Assembly (NCBI GenBank): GCA_947501275.1
Contig: CANMVD010000001.1
Location: forward strand, 558,001-622,000
Length of the DNA stretch: 64,000 nucleotides
Origin: an uncultured Tateyamaria sp.
GTDB lineage: Bacteria > Pseudomonadota > Alphaproteobacteria > Rhodobacterales > Rhodobacteraceae
Direction of reading: 5' to 3'
This document shows, in pieces, positions 35,834-44,145 of the stretch. Made by a program: the position numbers and the translations under genes. The first letter of the stretch is position 1. The number at the start of each line of letters is the position of its first letter. The notes under the pieces are model-generated. The model was not told where the DNA came from, did no database searches, and saw only the letters and a list, made by a program, of their open reading frames with translations.

Positions 35834-36745
35834 TCAGACGGGCGCCATACCCGTGGCCTGTGCAAGGCTCAGAGGCATAACTGCAATGTCTTCAAGCCTC
35901 AATTCGCCGCCATTCAGTACATTGGCTACAACAGCACCGTCCATCAGCACTTGGGTGGTTGTCGGGTTGTCAGGATCTATTTGCAACGTAACATCAGGTG
36001 CGTCATCGCCATCCTCGTAAACCAGTACGATGTTGTCGTCTTCGGCATCGAAATCCATGATGTCAGTGGCTTGTCCGTCCTCGATCCAGTCCCCGGCCAC
36101 GATTGTATCTGCCCCGTCTCCCGCCGTAACGACATCGTTTTGCCCGGAAATGATCAGGTCATCACCGCTGCCACCATTGAGGAAATCCGCCTCGTCAATG
36201 TCTTGCAGCCCGTCTGTGTCCGGGTCGTCAACAACCCCGTCCACCACGTCGTCTCCCCAGCCGCCGAACAGGCTGTCTTCCCCTTTGCCGCCGGTGAGCG
36301 TGTCATTGTCCAACCCGCCCTGCACAGCATCGTTGCCCGCGTCGCCATGCAAAATATCGTCTCCAGCCGAGCCTTGCATCTCGTCGTTGCCAGCGCCGCC
36401 GGACATTTCGTCATTCAGGTTGTTGCCAAACAACTGGTCGTCACCGTCGCCGCCATTCAGGGAGTCGCTGCCATCATCACCTGCCAGCGTGTCGTCACCA
36501 TCGCCACCGTCAAGTGTGTCATCGCCCTCTTCACCTACAATGGCATCATCAGTATCGCCGCCGGTCAATGTGTCATCGTTTTCAGTACCGACGATCAACG
36601 TATCACCGTCATCCTCGGTTGTGCGCGCGCCGGTCGGTTCACTGCTGTCGCCATCGGCAGTTTCATCCTCTGAACTGGAGGACATATCCATGACTCCGAC
36701 AGCGCCCACCGCCATCAAACCCATCAACCCAGCCAACCAAAGCAT
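35834..36745 (-). CDS. Membrane-anchored RTX calcium-binding repeat protein
   Basis: A 303-residue acidic protein. The N-terminal 20 residues (MLWLAGLMGLMAVGAVG) form a membrane segment. A Ser/Asp/Glu-rich linker follows, then about a dozen RTX nonapeptides of the GGxGxDxL type (GGDGDDTLA, GGDGDDQLF, GGAGNDEMQ, GGKGEDSLF) between about residues 50 and 190. The C-terminal 100 residues lack repeats and are still acidic. RTX repeats bind calcium and fold outside the cell; here the anchor may keep the protein on the membrane. A GTG at 36778 is an alternative start. No secretion genes are nearby. Confidence 0.78.
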   Translation of the reverse strand: MLWLAGLMGLMAVGAVGVMDMSSSSEDETADGDSSEPTGARTTEDDGDTLIVGTENDDTLTGGDTDDAIVGEEGDDTLDGGDGDDTLAGDDGSDSLNGGDGDDQLFGNNLNDEMSGGAGNDEMQGSAGDDILHGDAGNDAVQGGLDNDTLTGGKGEDSLFGGWGDDVVDGVVDDPDTDGLQDIDEADFLNGGSGDDLIISGQNDVVTAGDGADTIVAGDWIEDGQATDIMDFDAEDDNIVLVYEDGDDAPDVTLQIDPDNPTTTQVLMDGAVVANVLNGGELRLEDIAVMPLSLAQATGMAPV

Positions 36746-36851
36746 GTCAAAACCCCGCACCAAGGCATAATTGCCCACGTCATACTACCTGAGATAGGTA
36801 GGCGTCGGCAAAGACATTCCCACAAAATGGTTAACGCGCCGTTCGCCTTGG

Positions 36852-37358
36852 TCAGGACCAACGTTCAGGTTGCTGCACATAGGGCAGATACAACGGGTGT
36901 TTCGGGTGACCGGCCTTGGACAGACCTAGGTGGAAGATTGGTCGACCGACCCCGAACAACAGCGTTTTGACAATCGCCCCGCGGTCAAGATGCGCCCCGT
37001 GCGTCCCCCATGCTGCAATCACGTCATGCGCCCATACTGCGCGCTCGACGATGGCCGCGTCGTTCTCGGCCCCGACCGGGTCAGCAGCGGCCTTCATCCC
37101 GCGCGGATCGGTGTCGCGCCAGGCAAAAATGTTGGTTACGGCGAAACTGCCATAGCCCAAGGTGCGCGCCCGCCGCTCGCATCGTTCCACCGTTGGATCA
37201 TTTTGCACTTCGGTTGCGGTCGACGGATTCAGCATTACAAAGTTCACGCGCTGCCCTGCTGCGTCCCAGATCCGCGTCAGGCTGTAACGATAGCATTCGC
37301 AGTCGGAATAGATAGCCGTAGAGGGGGCATCGCCCTTGGTGTGCGTCCGTGTGATCAT
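36852..37358 (-). CDS. DUF1643 protein
   Basis: A 168-residue soluble protein matching DUF1643, a family of unknown function. Hallmarks are VNFVMLNPSTA, DPTVERCERRARTLGYGSFAVTN with the NIFAWRDTDP that follows, and the C-terminal HLGLSKAGHPKHPLYLP. The nearby RTX gene lies 106 bases downstream in the same direction; no functional link is known. Confidence 0.8.
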   Translation of the reverse strand: MITRTHTKGDAPSTAIYSDCECYRYSLTRIWDAAGQRVNFVMLNPSTATEVQNDPTVERCERRARTLGYGSFAVTNIFAWRDTDPRGMKAAADPVGAENDAAIVERAVWAHDVIAAWGTHGAHLDRGAIVKTLLFGVGRPIFHLGLSKAGHPKHPLYLPYVQQPERWS

Positions 37359-37439
37359 GCGGTTTAGTGCCAGCGGATCACGCCACTTGCAACGCCTTGC
37401 CTAGGCGGTATCGGCCAAGTTCTCAGAAACACATGCCCA

Positions 37440-37471
37440 CAAAAAAAGGCCGCCCGGGTCGGGGCGGCCTT
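37440..37471 (-). terminator. Rho-independent terminator
   Basis: Minus strand AAGGCCGCCC pairs with GGGCGGCCTT and is followed by a T-run (A-run at 37441-37447 on the plus strand). It ends the transcript of the membrane protein gene at 37495. Confidence 0.75.
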
Positions 37472-37494
37472 GGATCGTGAATGGTGTAACGACG

Positions 37495-38001
37495 TTATTC
37501 GGCAGGCACGCCCAGACCCAGATCGCGGCCAAGTTCGAGAACCGCGCCTTTGGCTTCCATGATCCAAGCCGCGACAAGAGCGTAAAGAACGTGGCCCCAC
37601 AGAGCGACCCACGTGATCCCCGTCCAGCCCAAGAACGGTTTGTTGCCGGTCACCAGATGCGCCATGACATAAAGCGCAAAGACCCAGAGCACGACACCGT
37701 AGGCGATTGCAGTGATAGACCAATGCAAACGTGGCGCCAGTGCCCGTTGCAGTGGCCGAGCAACGGCGAACCAGCCTACAGCGTAGAAAATCAAGCCCGT
37801 CATGGCGTGCAACATATGCGCGGCCCCCGATGGGTTGGCCCCAAAGATGGATTTGAGCGAGGCACCGGCCAGACCAACAGGCGCCAGTTTAGCGTAGCCC
37901 AGCAGCGGGCTGAGGCCTTGCCCGAAGGCGTCAAAAGCGATTGTGGCAAAAGCGCCAGCAGTGAGGATGGAACCGGCGGTGCGGAGTGCTGAAGTAATCA
38001 T
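37495..38001 (-). CDS. Small polytopic membrane protein, unknown function
   Basis: A 168-residue protein with four hydrophobic segments (AGAFATIAFDAFGQ, LHAMTGLIFYAVGWF, WSITAIAYGVVLWVFALYVM, WVALWGHVLYALVAAWIM). Several histidines lie in or near the helices (AHMLHAMTG, MAHLVTG, WGHVLYA), which could bind heme or metal; this is only suggested by their position. ATG 38001 has GGGAG about seven bases upstream; the open frame to 38085 is not supported. I cannot name the family with confidence. Confidence 0.65.
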   Translation of the reverse strand: MITSALRTAGSILTAGAFATIAFDAFGQGLSPLLGYAKLAPVGLAGASLKSIFGANPSGAAHMLHAMTGLIFYAVGWFAVARPLQRALAPRLHWSITAIAYGVVLWVFALYVMAHLVTGNKPFLGWTGITWVALWGHVLYALVAAWIMEAKGAVLELGRDLGLGVPAE

Positions 38002-39002
38002 TGTCTGTCTCCCGTCGCATGGACGTTTTGGGTTGTGATGACAGCAATATAGACCGTTTGGTTCCAAACAAGAAACCCACCTCACGCAGCGCTGATCAAA
38101 AACAGTGGTTTTGTAACACTTGAACCGCGAGAGAGGCGTTTTGACGCCGGGTCACATGATTTGGGATGGAGGAAGTGTTACAAACAGGGGCGGCTCGGAT
38201 GAGGTTGTGCCTCGGGTGTGCCCATGTGCGCTGCATGTTGACCTGAGACAGAACAGTGCGGGCTTTCGAGGCAAGCAAGGCGAAAGGTTCTTTCGGGCCC
38301 TAGCAACTCAAAACCTTCACATCGGATGCTGTGTTCGCACTGGGCCGGTGCTGACCCAATGTGGAGAAGACGTGTCTTGCTCCGGGGGCAGCATTTGCCG
38401 TCGAGACTGCCTTCGTTGGCGACAGATCGGCGATAGTGCCTCTGCTCGGCTGGACTTTGACCGATTTTTCAAGCCTTGCCACATTAAACGGCCGGACATT
38501 GCTTTTCACCTGATCTTTCAAAGCGTCAACTCGGCACGTCAGCGAAACGGAACAAGGCGAAAGCTGCAGTGAGGGCAACAGTTATGAACCATCCTTTTGC
38601 AACGAAGCGGGCGTCCTTGCACAGAAAGAGTCGGTTCAAGCATCGCTTCGGCACTCGCGACTAGTGTCGGCGCACAAATTTAGCGGACGCGTTGTGGCGG
38701 ACGTGGGTGCCAACATCTTCGGAAAAGTCGAATCCATTACGTTCAGCAAAATCGGAGAAGGCACCGTGACCCTGAAAAACGTGCCTTTTGTTGCACTATC
38801 GTGGGATTTCCTGCGCAGCGTGTGCGGCACCATCCTGAAAATCAGTGTGGAACAGACGTCATTAGGTTCGGCCCAATCGAACGATCTGGGATGCGACAGT
38901 GCCAATCGATTGAAGTGATCCGGCTAGGGTCGTTCGCATGACTTTGTACCTGTCGAAAGTTGCGTGAGTGAGCAGTCCGGCTCTCGGCGGCTTGACCATT
39001 GA
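38002..39002. other. One-kilobase stretch without a supported gene
   Basis: Between the membrane protein and truB no frame shows family motifs or a ribosome site. The longest candidates are 38120-38572 (+, 150 codons, rich in Cys and Arg, looks non-coding), 38300-38578 (-) and 38664-38918 (+, 84 codons). The last contains VESITFSKIGEGTVTLKNVPFVALSW, which has a more protein-like pattern (given here as one continuous segment of 26 residues only by its ends V and W in reading, positions about 23-48). It could be a decayed gene or an uncharacterised small protein. Base composition looks slightly lower in GC than the flanks. Confidence 0.35.
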
Positions 39003-39908
39003 TCAGAGGTTGAACACGCGGCTGGGGTGCAGCTCGCCTGCTTTGTAGCGCCCTACCGCAACCGGGACACCGTCAAGCGACGCCCAACATTCGGTTCCGT
39101 AGTCCACATCCGACGCCAGCACCATACCGGGGTTGCCGTTGCGCATCCGCACAGCGCCTTCGGCGGTGGCGCGGACTTCGGGCAGGTCAGCGAGGCCTTG
39201 GTCTACGGGGCGCAGATACGTGTCCAGTTCGGGGCTTTGGGCCAGCGTCTCGATCCGCTCCATGCTGAGGCCATCTTCGACCTCGAACGGTCCGGACCAG
39301 ATCCGCCGCAATTCCCGCACGTGGCCATGGCACCCAAGTGCGGCACCCAAATCCCGCGCGATGGATCGGACGTAGCCACCCTTGCCGCAAACCATCTCAA
39401 GTGTGACGTGATCCGCATCGGGGCGGTCTGTCATGACCAATTCATCCACCCAAAGGGGGCGTGCGGCGATCTCGACCTCTTCGCCGTCCCGCGCCAGTTT
39501 GTAGGCGCGTTGCCCGTCGATCTTAACGGCTGAGAACTTGGGCGGCACCTGCATGATGTCGCCGACAAAGGGGGCCAGCGCGTCTTTGATCTGCTCATCC
39601 GTGGGGCGGATGTCCGAGGTGGCGATCACCTCTCCCTCGGCATCGTCAGTGTTGGTGGACACGCCCAGCCGAACGGTGAAACTGTAGGCTTTCAACGCGT
39701 CCGTGATGTAGGGAACCGTCTTGGTTGCCTCACCCAAGGCGACAGCCAGGACGCCGGTGGCGTCGGGGTCCAACGTCCCCGCGTGACCTGCCTTTTTCGC
39801 CTGCAACGCCCAGCGGACCTTGTTCACCACTGCCGTAGAGGTCAGGCCAGCAGGCTTGTCCACCACCAACCATCCGGAAATGTCGCGCCCTTTGCGTGTG
39901 CGGCCCAT
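39003..39908 (-). CDS. truB: tRNA pseudouridine(55) synthase
   Basis: TruB, 301 residues, modifies U55 in the T-loop of nearly all tRNAs. The catalytic aspartate lies in [21 protein letters not shown] near the N-terminus, KAGHAG, and the C-terminal PUA-like part ending HPSRVFNL are typical. It lies downstream of rbfA as in many bacteria, but with an extra gene between them (gap of 61 bases to that gene). Confidence 0.95.
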   Translation of the reverse strand: MGRTRKGRDISGWLVVDKPAGLTSTAVVNKVRWALQAKKAGHAGTLDPDATGVLAVALGEATKTVPYITDALKAYSFTVRLGVSTNTDDAEGEVIATSDIRPTDEQIKDALAPFVGDIMQVPPKFSAVKIDGQRAYKLARDGEEVEIAARPLWVDELVMTDRPDADHVTLEMVCGKGGYVRSIARDLGAALGCHGHVRELRRIWSGPFEVEDGLSMERIETLAQSPELDTYLRPVDQGLADLPEVRATAEGAVRMRNGNPGMVLASDVDYGTECWASLDGVPVAVGRYKAGELHPSRVFNL

Positions 39909-39969
39909 GCTGTCCTCGATCTGCGTGTCACGTCAAAGGCCGCCGCCTATCGCAGGGCTTGGCGCCTTG

Positions 39970-40707
39970 TCAATTGGCGTCCGGTTGCACTGTTCCGATG
40001 ATGGGCCCCAACGAAAAGCCAAAATCGTTGCGCCCGATCTCCGGGGCGTACAGGCGGGAGATGTTGCCATCGAGAAACAGCGCATTGGGCACCCCAAGGT
40101 GGTCGCGAAACAGCGATCCGAATTCGTGGAATGTGACTGCATTGCCGGAAATCGCGAAGATCGCGGTTTTACCATCCGCGCTGGTGCCCACACCGTTGCG
40201 GATATAGCGCGAGGTGCTGTCAGGCAGAAAGCGGGGATGCAGCGCGCCGTCGATGACCAGCATGGGGCCCGATTGCGTAGCGTGCAAGCAATCCGGGGCC
40301 TCGTCCACAAAGCGCAAGGTTTCAATAACATCTGCCCGCCCGGGCCGCAGGCACAGGATGCCATTGGGCAGCAACCCAAAATTGCCGGGACCGGGGTTGG
40401 CAATGACACGCATCGCCTCTTCGCCGTTTTCGACATAGTGGCCAACGGGCGCGCGGTTGTCATGATACATGCCCGCATTCATGGCAAAGCCAAGGGTTTT
40501 TCCATCTGCCTGCAACGCGCGATCGACCGCGCTGAACTGGCCATAGGGGGCCCCGTCTTCGTCATAAAGAAACAGGCGTAGTTCCTCGCTGCCAAGGTCA
40601 ACCGTACAGAGCGTGTAACGATTGTCTTTGTAGCGTATCGCCTCGCACTCAACCGCTGCCGCCGGCCCGGCCAAAAGGGCAAACAGCAAGGCGAGCGCGC
40701 GCCTCAT
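39970..40707 (-). CDS. Exported phosphodiester glycosidase-family (NAGPA/DUF2233) protein
   Basis: A 245-residue periplasmic protein. The first 18 residues ([18 protein letters not shown]) are a signal peptide. The body has the NAGPA/DUF2233 signs: [56 protein letters not shown] and [14 protein letters not shown]. The family includes the human uncovering enzyme and bacterial proteins of unclear substrate. Its start overlaps the end of rbfA by four bases, so it is translated from the rbfA message although its role should be outside the cytoplasm. Confidence 0.82.
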   Translation of the reverse strand: MRRALALLFALLAGPAAAVECEAIRYKDNRYTLCTVDLGSEELRLFLYDEDGAPYGQFSAVDRALQADGKTLGFAMNAGMYHDNRAPVGHYVENGEEAMRVIANPGPGNFGLLPNGILCLRPGRADVIETLRFVDEAPDCLHATQSGPMLVIDGALHPRFLPDSTSRYIRNGVGTSADGKTAIFAISGNAVTFHEFGSLFRDHLGVPNALFLDGNISRLYAPEIGRNDFGFSLGPIIGTVQPDAN

Positions 40708-41108
40708 GCTTCGGTGTCCCGTCGAACGTCGTCCTGATTGAGCATCCGACGTGTGTCATCCATACGGTCGAATGTTTCGTCGAGTTGGAACCGCAGATCG
40801 GGTGCAAACTTCAGGGCCAGTTTCTTGGATACGGCCCGCCGCAACTCACCCTTGTTGCGGGCGAGGAGTTTTAGCACCTCTTCGCGTCCGTCCCCACCCA
40901 GAGGCAGAACATAAGCAGTTGCGATCTTTAGGTCGGGCGACGTGCGCACTTCGCCCACGGTGATCGACATGCGGTTGAGGTCGGGATCGTGCACGTCGCC
41001 GCGCGCCAACACCTCGGACAGCGACCGGCGGATCAATTCGCCAACGCGCAACTGCCGCTGAGAAGGGCCAGGCCCGTCATGAAACTTGTTCTTTGCCATT
41101 GCTCCCAT
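40704..41108 (-). CDS. rbfA: Ribosome-binding factor A
   Basis: RbfA, 134 residues, a KH-type factor needed for late 16S 5'-end maturation of the 30S subunit. Conserved parts are [40 protein letters not shown] and [12 protein letters not shown]. An internal ATG at 41099 (MAKNKFH) is an alternative start; AAGGAG lies about 13 bases before the 41108 ATG. It is followed by the glycosidase-like gene (overlap) and truB. infB is not in the window. Confidence 0.93.
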   Translation of the reverse strand: MGAMAKNKFHDGPGPSQRQLRVGELIRRSLSEVLARGDVHDPDLNRMSITVGEVRTSPDLKIATAYVLPLGGDGREEVLKLLARNKGELRRAVSKKLALKFAPDLRFQLDETFDRMDDTRRMLNQDDVRRDTEA

Positions 41109-41187
41109 CTAAGCCGTTGCTCTCCTTTTGCCAAGCGATGCAAGGCACGGTAGGAGGGCATAAATCCGCCAACAGGAGTATGGTCAC

Positions 41188-42003
41188 GTGACGGAATCAG
41201 TCGGCATTGTCATTGCAGGAGCATCAGGACGTATGGGCCAGATGCTGATCAAGACGGTTATGGCATCAGATGCTGCCCATCTGGTTGGCGTGTTGGAACG
41301 CCCCGGACATGACTGGATTGGCCGGGATCTGGGCGAGGTTATGGGAGGCTCCGCCACGGGCGTGCAGGTTTATGATGATGCACTGGAACCAATGGCAAAG
41401 GCGCAGGCGGTCATTGATTTCACCGCCCCCGAAGCCACGCTGGCCCTGTCGCATGTGGCCGCCCAGGCCCGTGCGGTGCACGTGATCGGCACCACCGGCA
41501 TGAGCGATGAGCAGATCGCACGGCTGGAACCGGCGTCGCGCCACTGTGCCATTGTACGTGCCGGCAACATGAGCCTAGGCGTCAACCTGTTGGTGCAGCT
41601 GACCAAAAAGGTTGCTGCCGCGCTGGATGCTGATTTTGACATCGAAGTGATCGAAGCCCACCACCACCACAAGGTGGACGCCCCCTCTGGCACTGCCTTG
41701 ATGCTGGGTGAGGCGGCGGCCGAAGGGCGCGGTGTGTCACTGAGTGATGTGCGCGATTCCGCGCGGGACGGTATCACCGGTGCCCGCACGCGCGGCGACA
41801 TCGGCTTCACTGCGATCCGCGGCGGTGACATCGTTGGCGAACATGACGTGATGTTTGCGGCCCCCGGCGAGCGCATCGTGCTGCGCCATCTGGCCACCGA
41901 CCGCGATATATTCGCACGCGGTGCATTGAAAGCGGCCCTGTGGGCGCAAGACAAGGCGCCGGGGCAATATTCGATGATGGATGTGCTGGGTCTGACGGAC
42001 TAA
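41188..42003 (+). CDS. dapB: 4-hydroxy-tetrahydrodipicolinate reductase
   Basis: DapB, 271 residues, lysine/diaminopimelate pathway, NAD(P)H-dependent. The dinucleotide motif GASGRMGQ opens the protein, and the substrate-binding [16 protein letters not shown] is in the middle. It starts with GTG at 41188; AGGAG at 41174-41178 gives proper spacing, while a nearby ATG at 41180 is out of frame. It is divergent from rbfA with an 80-base gap. Confidence 0.95.
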   Translation: MTESVGIVIAGASGRMGQMLIKTVMASDAAHLVGVLERPGHDWIGRDLGEVMGGSATGVQVYDDALEPMAKAQAVIDFTAPEATLALSHVAAQARAVHVIGTTGMSDEQIARLEPASRHCAIVRAGNMSLGVNLLVQLTKKVAAALDADFDIEVIEAHHHHKVDAPSGTALMLGEAAAEGRGVSLSDVRDSARDGITGARTRGDIGFTAIRGGDIVGEHDVMFAAPGERIVLRHLATDRDIFARGALKAALWAQDKAPGQYSMMDVLGLTD

Positions 42004-42016
42004 TCTTCCGTTTACC

Positions 42017-42026
42017 TTTCACGAAA
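42017..42026 (+). promoter_or_regulatory. TTTCACGAAA palindromic site
   Basis: TTTCACGAAA lies between dapB and the small secreted protein gene, 88 bases before the latter. It matches the half-sites found at 16228-16298 upstream of the XRE-cupin regulator. Regulation is unproven. Confidence 0.25.
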
Positions 42027-42113
42027 TCACCTTTTTTTGCTCATCAACGTGAACCAAAAACCAACTAACGACGTATCAATCGAAAGTACTGCTGCTTTTT
42101 GAGGGTTAAGACG

Positions 42114-42467
42114 ATGCGGTTTATAGGTTTGACCATTGCAATGGCCATGTTGGCCGCGCCTGCATGGGCAGAGTTGAAAACGGTTGCCAGCCAGGAGAGC
42201 TTTGTCCAGCTGGTGTCGGGTAAAACGCTGACGCGCCCCTTGGTCAAATTGACCGTTGCGCCGGACGGCACCATCGAGGGCCGTGGCGCAAGCTGGGACG
42301 TTGAAGGCTCGTGGTCGTGGAAAGACGGCTATTTCTGTCGCGATCTGTTCTGGGGTGGTGATCCGCTGGGATACAACTGCCAGCAAGTGCAGGCCACGTC
42401 TGACGGGCGGATCAAGTTCACCTCTGATCGTGGGGCTGGTGACAGCGCAATGTTCCGCCTGCGTTAA
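42114..42467 (+). CDS. Small secreted protein of unknown function
   Basis: A 117-residue protein with a clear signal peptide (MRFIGLTIAMAMLAAPAWA) and a mature part of about 98 residues that should lie in the periplasm. It has two cysteines (GYFCRDLFW, GYNCQQVQ), likely a disulfide, and aromatic-rich strands (SWDVEGSWSWKDGYF). No family recognised, though similar short dehydrogenase-unrelated proteins are frequent in roseobacters. ATG 42114 follows GAGGG with nine bases between. A TTTCACGAAA site lies upstream. Confidence 0.7.
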   Translation: MRFIGLTIAMAMLAAPAWAELKTVASQESFVQLVSGKTLTRPLVKLTVAPDGTIEGRGASWDVEGSWSWKDGYFCRDLFWGGDPLGYNCQQVQATSDGRIKFTSDRGAGDSAMFRLR

Positions 42468-42496
42468 GCGCGTGGCATGATCCAAAGACGCCTGAG

Positions 42497-42691
42497 CTAG
42501 AAATCGACGGCCAGACCCTTTTTCTCCCAATCACCATACCGAACGGGCTCGGGTCCGTCGCGCCCGCCCAATTCTTTGGGCAGTTCCATATCCTTCGCAG
42601 CCTTGCGCCGCGCTTCGGCCTCGGCCAGCGCGCGTTGCGCTGCGGGCGGCAGTTCCTGTGGCTTCGCGTCGCTTGTTGGTTCATCGGACAT
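42497..42691 (-). CDS. DUF1674 protein, SdhAF4-type succinate dehydrogenase assembly factor
   Basis: A 64-residue protein. The C-terminal half carries the family motif (GGRDGPEPVRYGDWEKKG, then LAVDF), identical in layout to SdhAF4, which protects the flavinylated SdhA subunit during assembly. The N-terminal half is Ala/Glu-rich and probably disordered. The ATG at 42691 is chosen because the motif distance matches other bacterial members; the long open frame beyond it is antisense to rsmB. Divergent from rsmB. Confidence 0.85.
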   Translation of the reverse strand: MSDEPTSDAKPQELPPAAQRALAEAEARRKAAKDMELPKELGGRDGPEPVRYGDWEKKGLAVDF

Positions 42692-42775
42692 AACGGGGTT
42701 CCTCTGCGCTACGTGCCTTGATATACGCCCGATCTTGGCCCCGGCAAGCGGGGCGTCATTGATTTCGAGGTCTCC

Positions 42776-44047
42776 ATGAGCGATATCGGCACGCCTGCCC
42801 GCCGCAGCGCAATCTATCTGCTGGATCAGATCATGGGCGAGGGCAAATTGATGGCCGAGCTGATTGGCGGCGGCGCCTTGGACCGCTTGGACCCTGCCGA
42901 CCGGGCCCGCGCGCAACGTCTGGCAACCGAGACATTGCGCGGTCTCGAACGTGTCGACCGTATCTTGCAAAAGCATCTCCAAAAGTACCCGCCTCTGACG
43001 GTGCGCAATGCGCTTCGAGTTGGAGCACTGGAATTGTGCAATGGCGAGGCCGCCCACGGTGTCGTCAATGCGATGGTCACGATCATCTCGCGGCACAAAC
43101 GCTATGGGCACCTCAAGGGCCTCACCAATGCGGTGCTGCGCAAGGTGGCTGACAAAGGCCCCGAGCAGTGGCCGACGTTGCGCACTCCTCGTCTGCCCAA
43201 GTGGTTGCGTGGCCCGCTGGTCGACGCTTGGGGGCCCGAAGCAGTCTTGGGCATGGAGGCCGTGCAATTTGTCCCCGCGCCTATTGATCTGACCCCCAAA
43301 GGCGATGCGGAGACCGTTGCCGCTGCTACCGGTGGCAAGGTTTTGCCGACGGGATCGGTGCGTCTGTCAGAGGCGGGACAGGTATCTGCCTTGCCAGGAT
43401 ATGATACAGGGGACTGGTGGGTTCAGGATGCCGCCGCAGCCATCCCGGCTCGAGTGCTGGATGCCCAGGCGGGCGAAACCGTGCTGGACCTATGTGCCGC
43501 CCCCGGTGGAAAGACGATGCAATTGGCGGCAACTAGTGCAAAGGTTACGGCCGTCGATATCTCGGAAGGCCGGATGGAGCGCGTGCGTCAAAACCTGTTG
43601 CGCACCAAACTCAAGGCTGACGTGACAGTGGCCGATGCCTTTGATTTGACGGGGCAATTTGACGCTATCTTGCTGGACGCACCTTGTTCGGCCACGGGGA
43701 CAATCCGCCGCCATCCGGATCTGCCCTTTGCCAAGGACGGATCGGAATTTGCGGGTTTGATTGATCTGCAGGCGCGGATGCTGGACCACGCACTGACCTT
43801 GCTTACCCCCGGTGGGCGCATTGTTTTCTGCACCTGTTCGCTGTTGCCGGACGAAGGTGAAGTGCAAATCGAAGAGGCGTTACAGCGCCACTCGGATCTG
43901 TCAGTGGACACTGGCGTTCTGGACCGTCCGGGCCTTGATCCAAGCTGGCGCACCAGTGAAGGCGGGCTGCGATTGCGCCCTGATCATTGGGCGGAACAGG
44001 GCGGCATGGACGGGTTTTATCTGGCATGTCTGAGAAAGAGCACCTGA
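42776..44047 (+). CDS. rsmB: 16S rRNA (cytosine-5) methyltransferase, RsmB/Fmu family
   Basis: A 423-residue SAM-dependent RNA m5C methyltransferase. The N-terminal 140 residues form a NusB-like RNA-binding domain (AIYLLDQIMGEGKL, LEHCN-type region ELCNGEAAHGVVNAMV). The catalytic domain has the SAM motif LCAAPGGKT, the general cysteine in DAPCSATG and the nucleophile in CTCSLLPDEGE. It is upstream of the heparinase-like gene and purH, a gene order widely kept in Rhodobacteraceae. Confidence 0.9.
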   Translation: MSDIGTPARRSAIYLLDQIMGEGKLMAELIGGGALDRLDPADRARAQRLATETLRGLERVDRILQKHLQKYPPLTVRNALRVGALELCNGEAAHGVVNAMVTIISRHKRYGHLKGLTNAVLRKVADKGPEQWPTLRTPRLPKWLRGPLVDAWGPEAVLGMEAVQFVPAPIDLTPKGDAETVAAATGGKVLPTGSVRLSEAGQVSALPGYDTGDWWVQDAAAAIPARVLDAQAGETVLDLCAAPGGKTMQLAATSAKVTAVDISEGRMERVRQNLLRTKLKADVTVADAFDLTGQFDAILLDAPCSATGTIRRHPDLPFAKDGSEFAGLIDLQARMLDHALTLLTPGGRIVFCTCSLLPDEGEVQIEEALQRHSDLSVDTGVLDRPGLDPSWRTSEGGLRLRPDHWAEQGGMDGFYLACLRKST

Positions 44048-44145
44048 GAACGCGTGACTTGGCCCGTCGCCCGCGTTAAAGTCCGCGCCAAGGCGTGCGT
44101 TACAAAACGCCAAAAGCGCCACTAAGACGCGTTGAGGCAAAGCAA

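Noticed and set aside
36030..36770. Ser/Pro-rich plus-strand frame opposite the RTX gene
   Set aside because: The repeats are the reverse complement of the GGxGxD codons.
38120..38572. 150-codon frame as a gene
   Set aside because: Cys/Arg-rich, no family resemblance, no ribosome site, and the opposite strand is equally open.
42497..43267. Long minus-strand frame across the start of rsmB
   Set aside because: Only the part from 42691 down is a real gene (DUF1674); the rest is antisense to rsmB.
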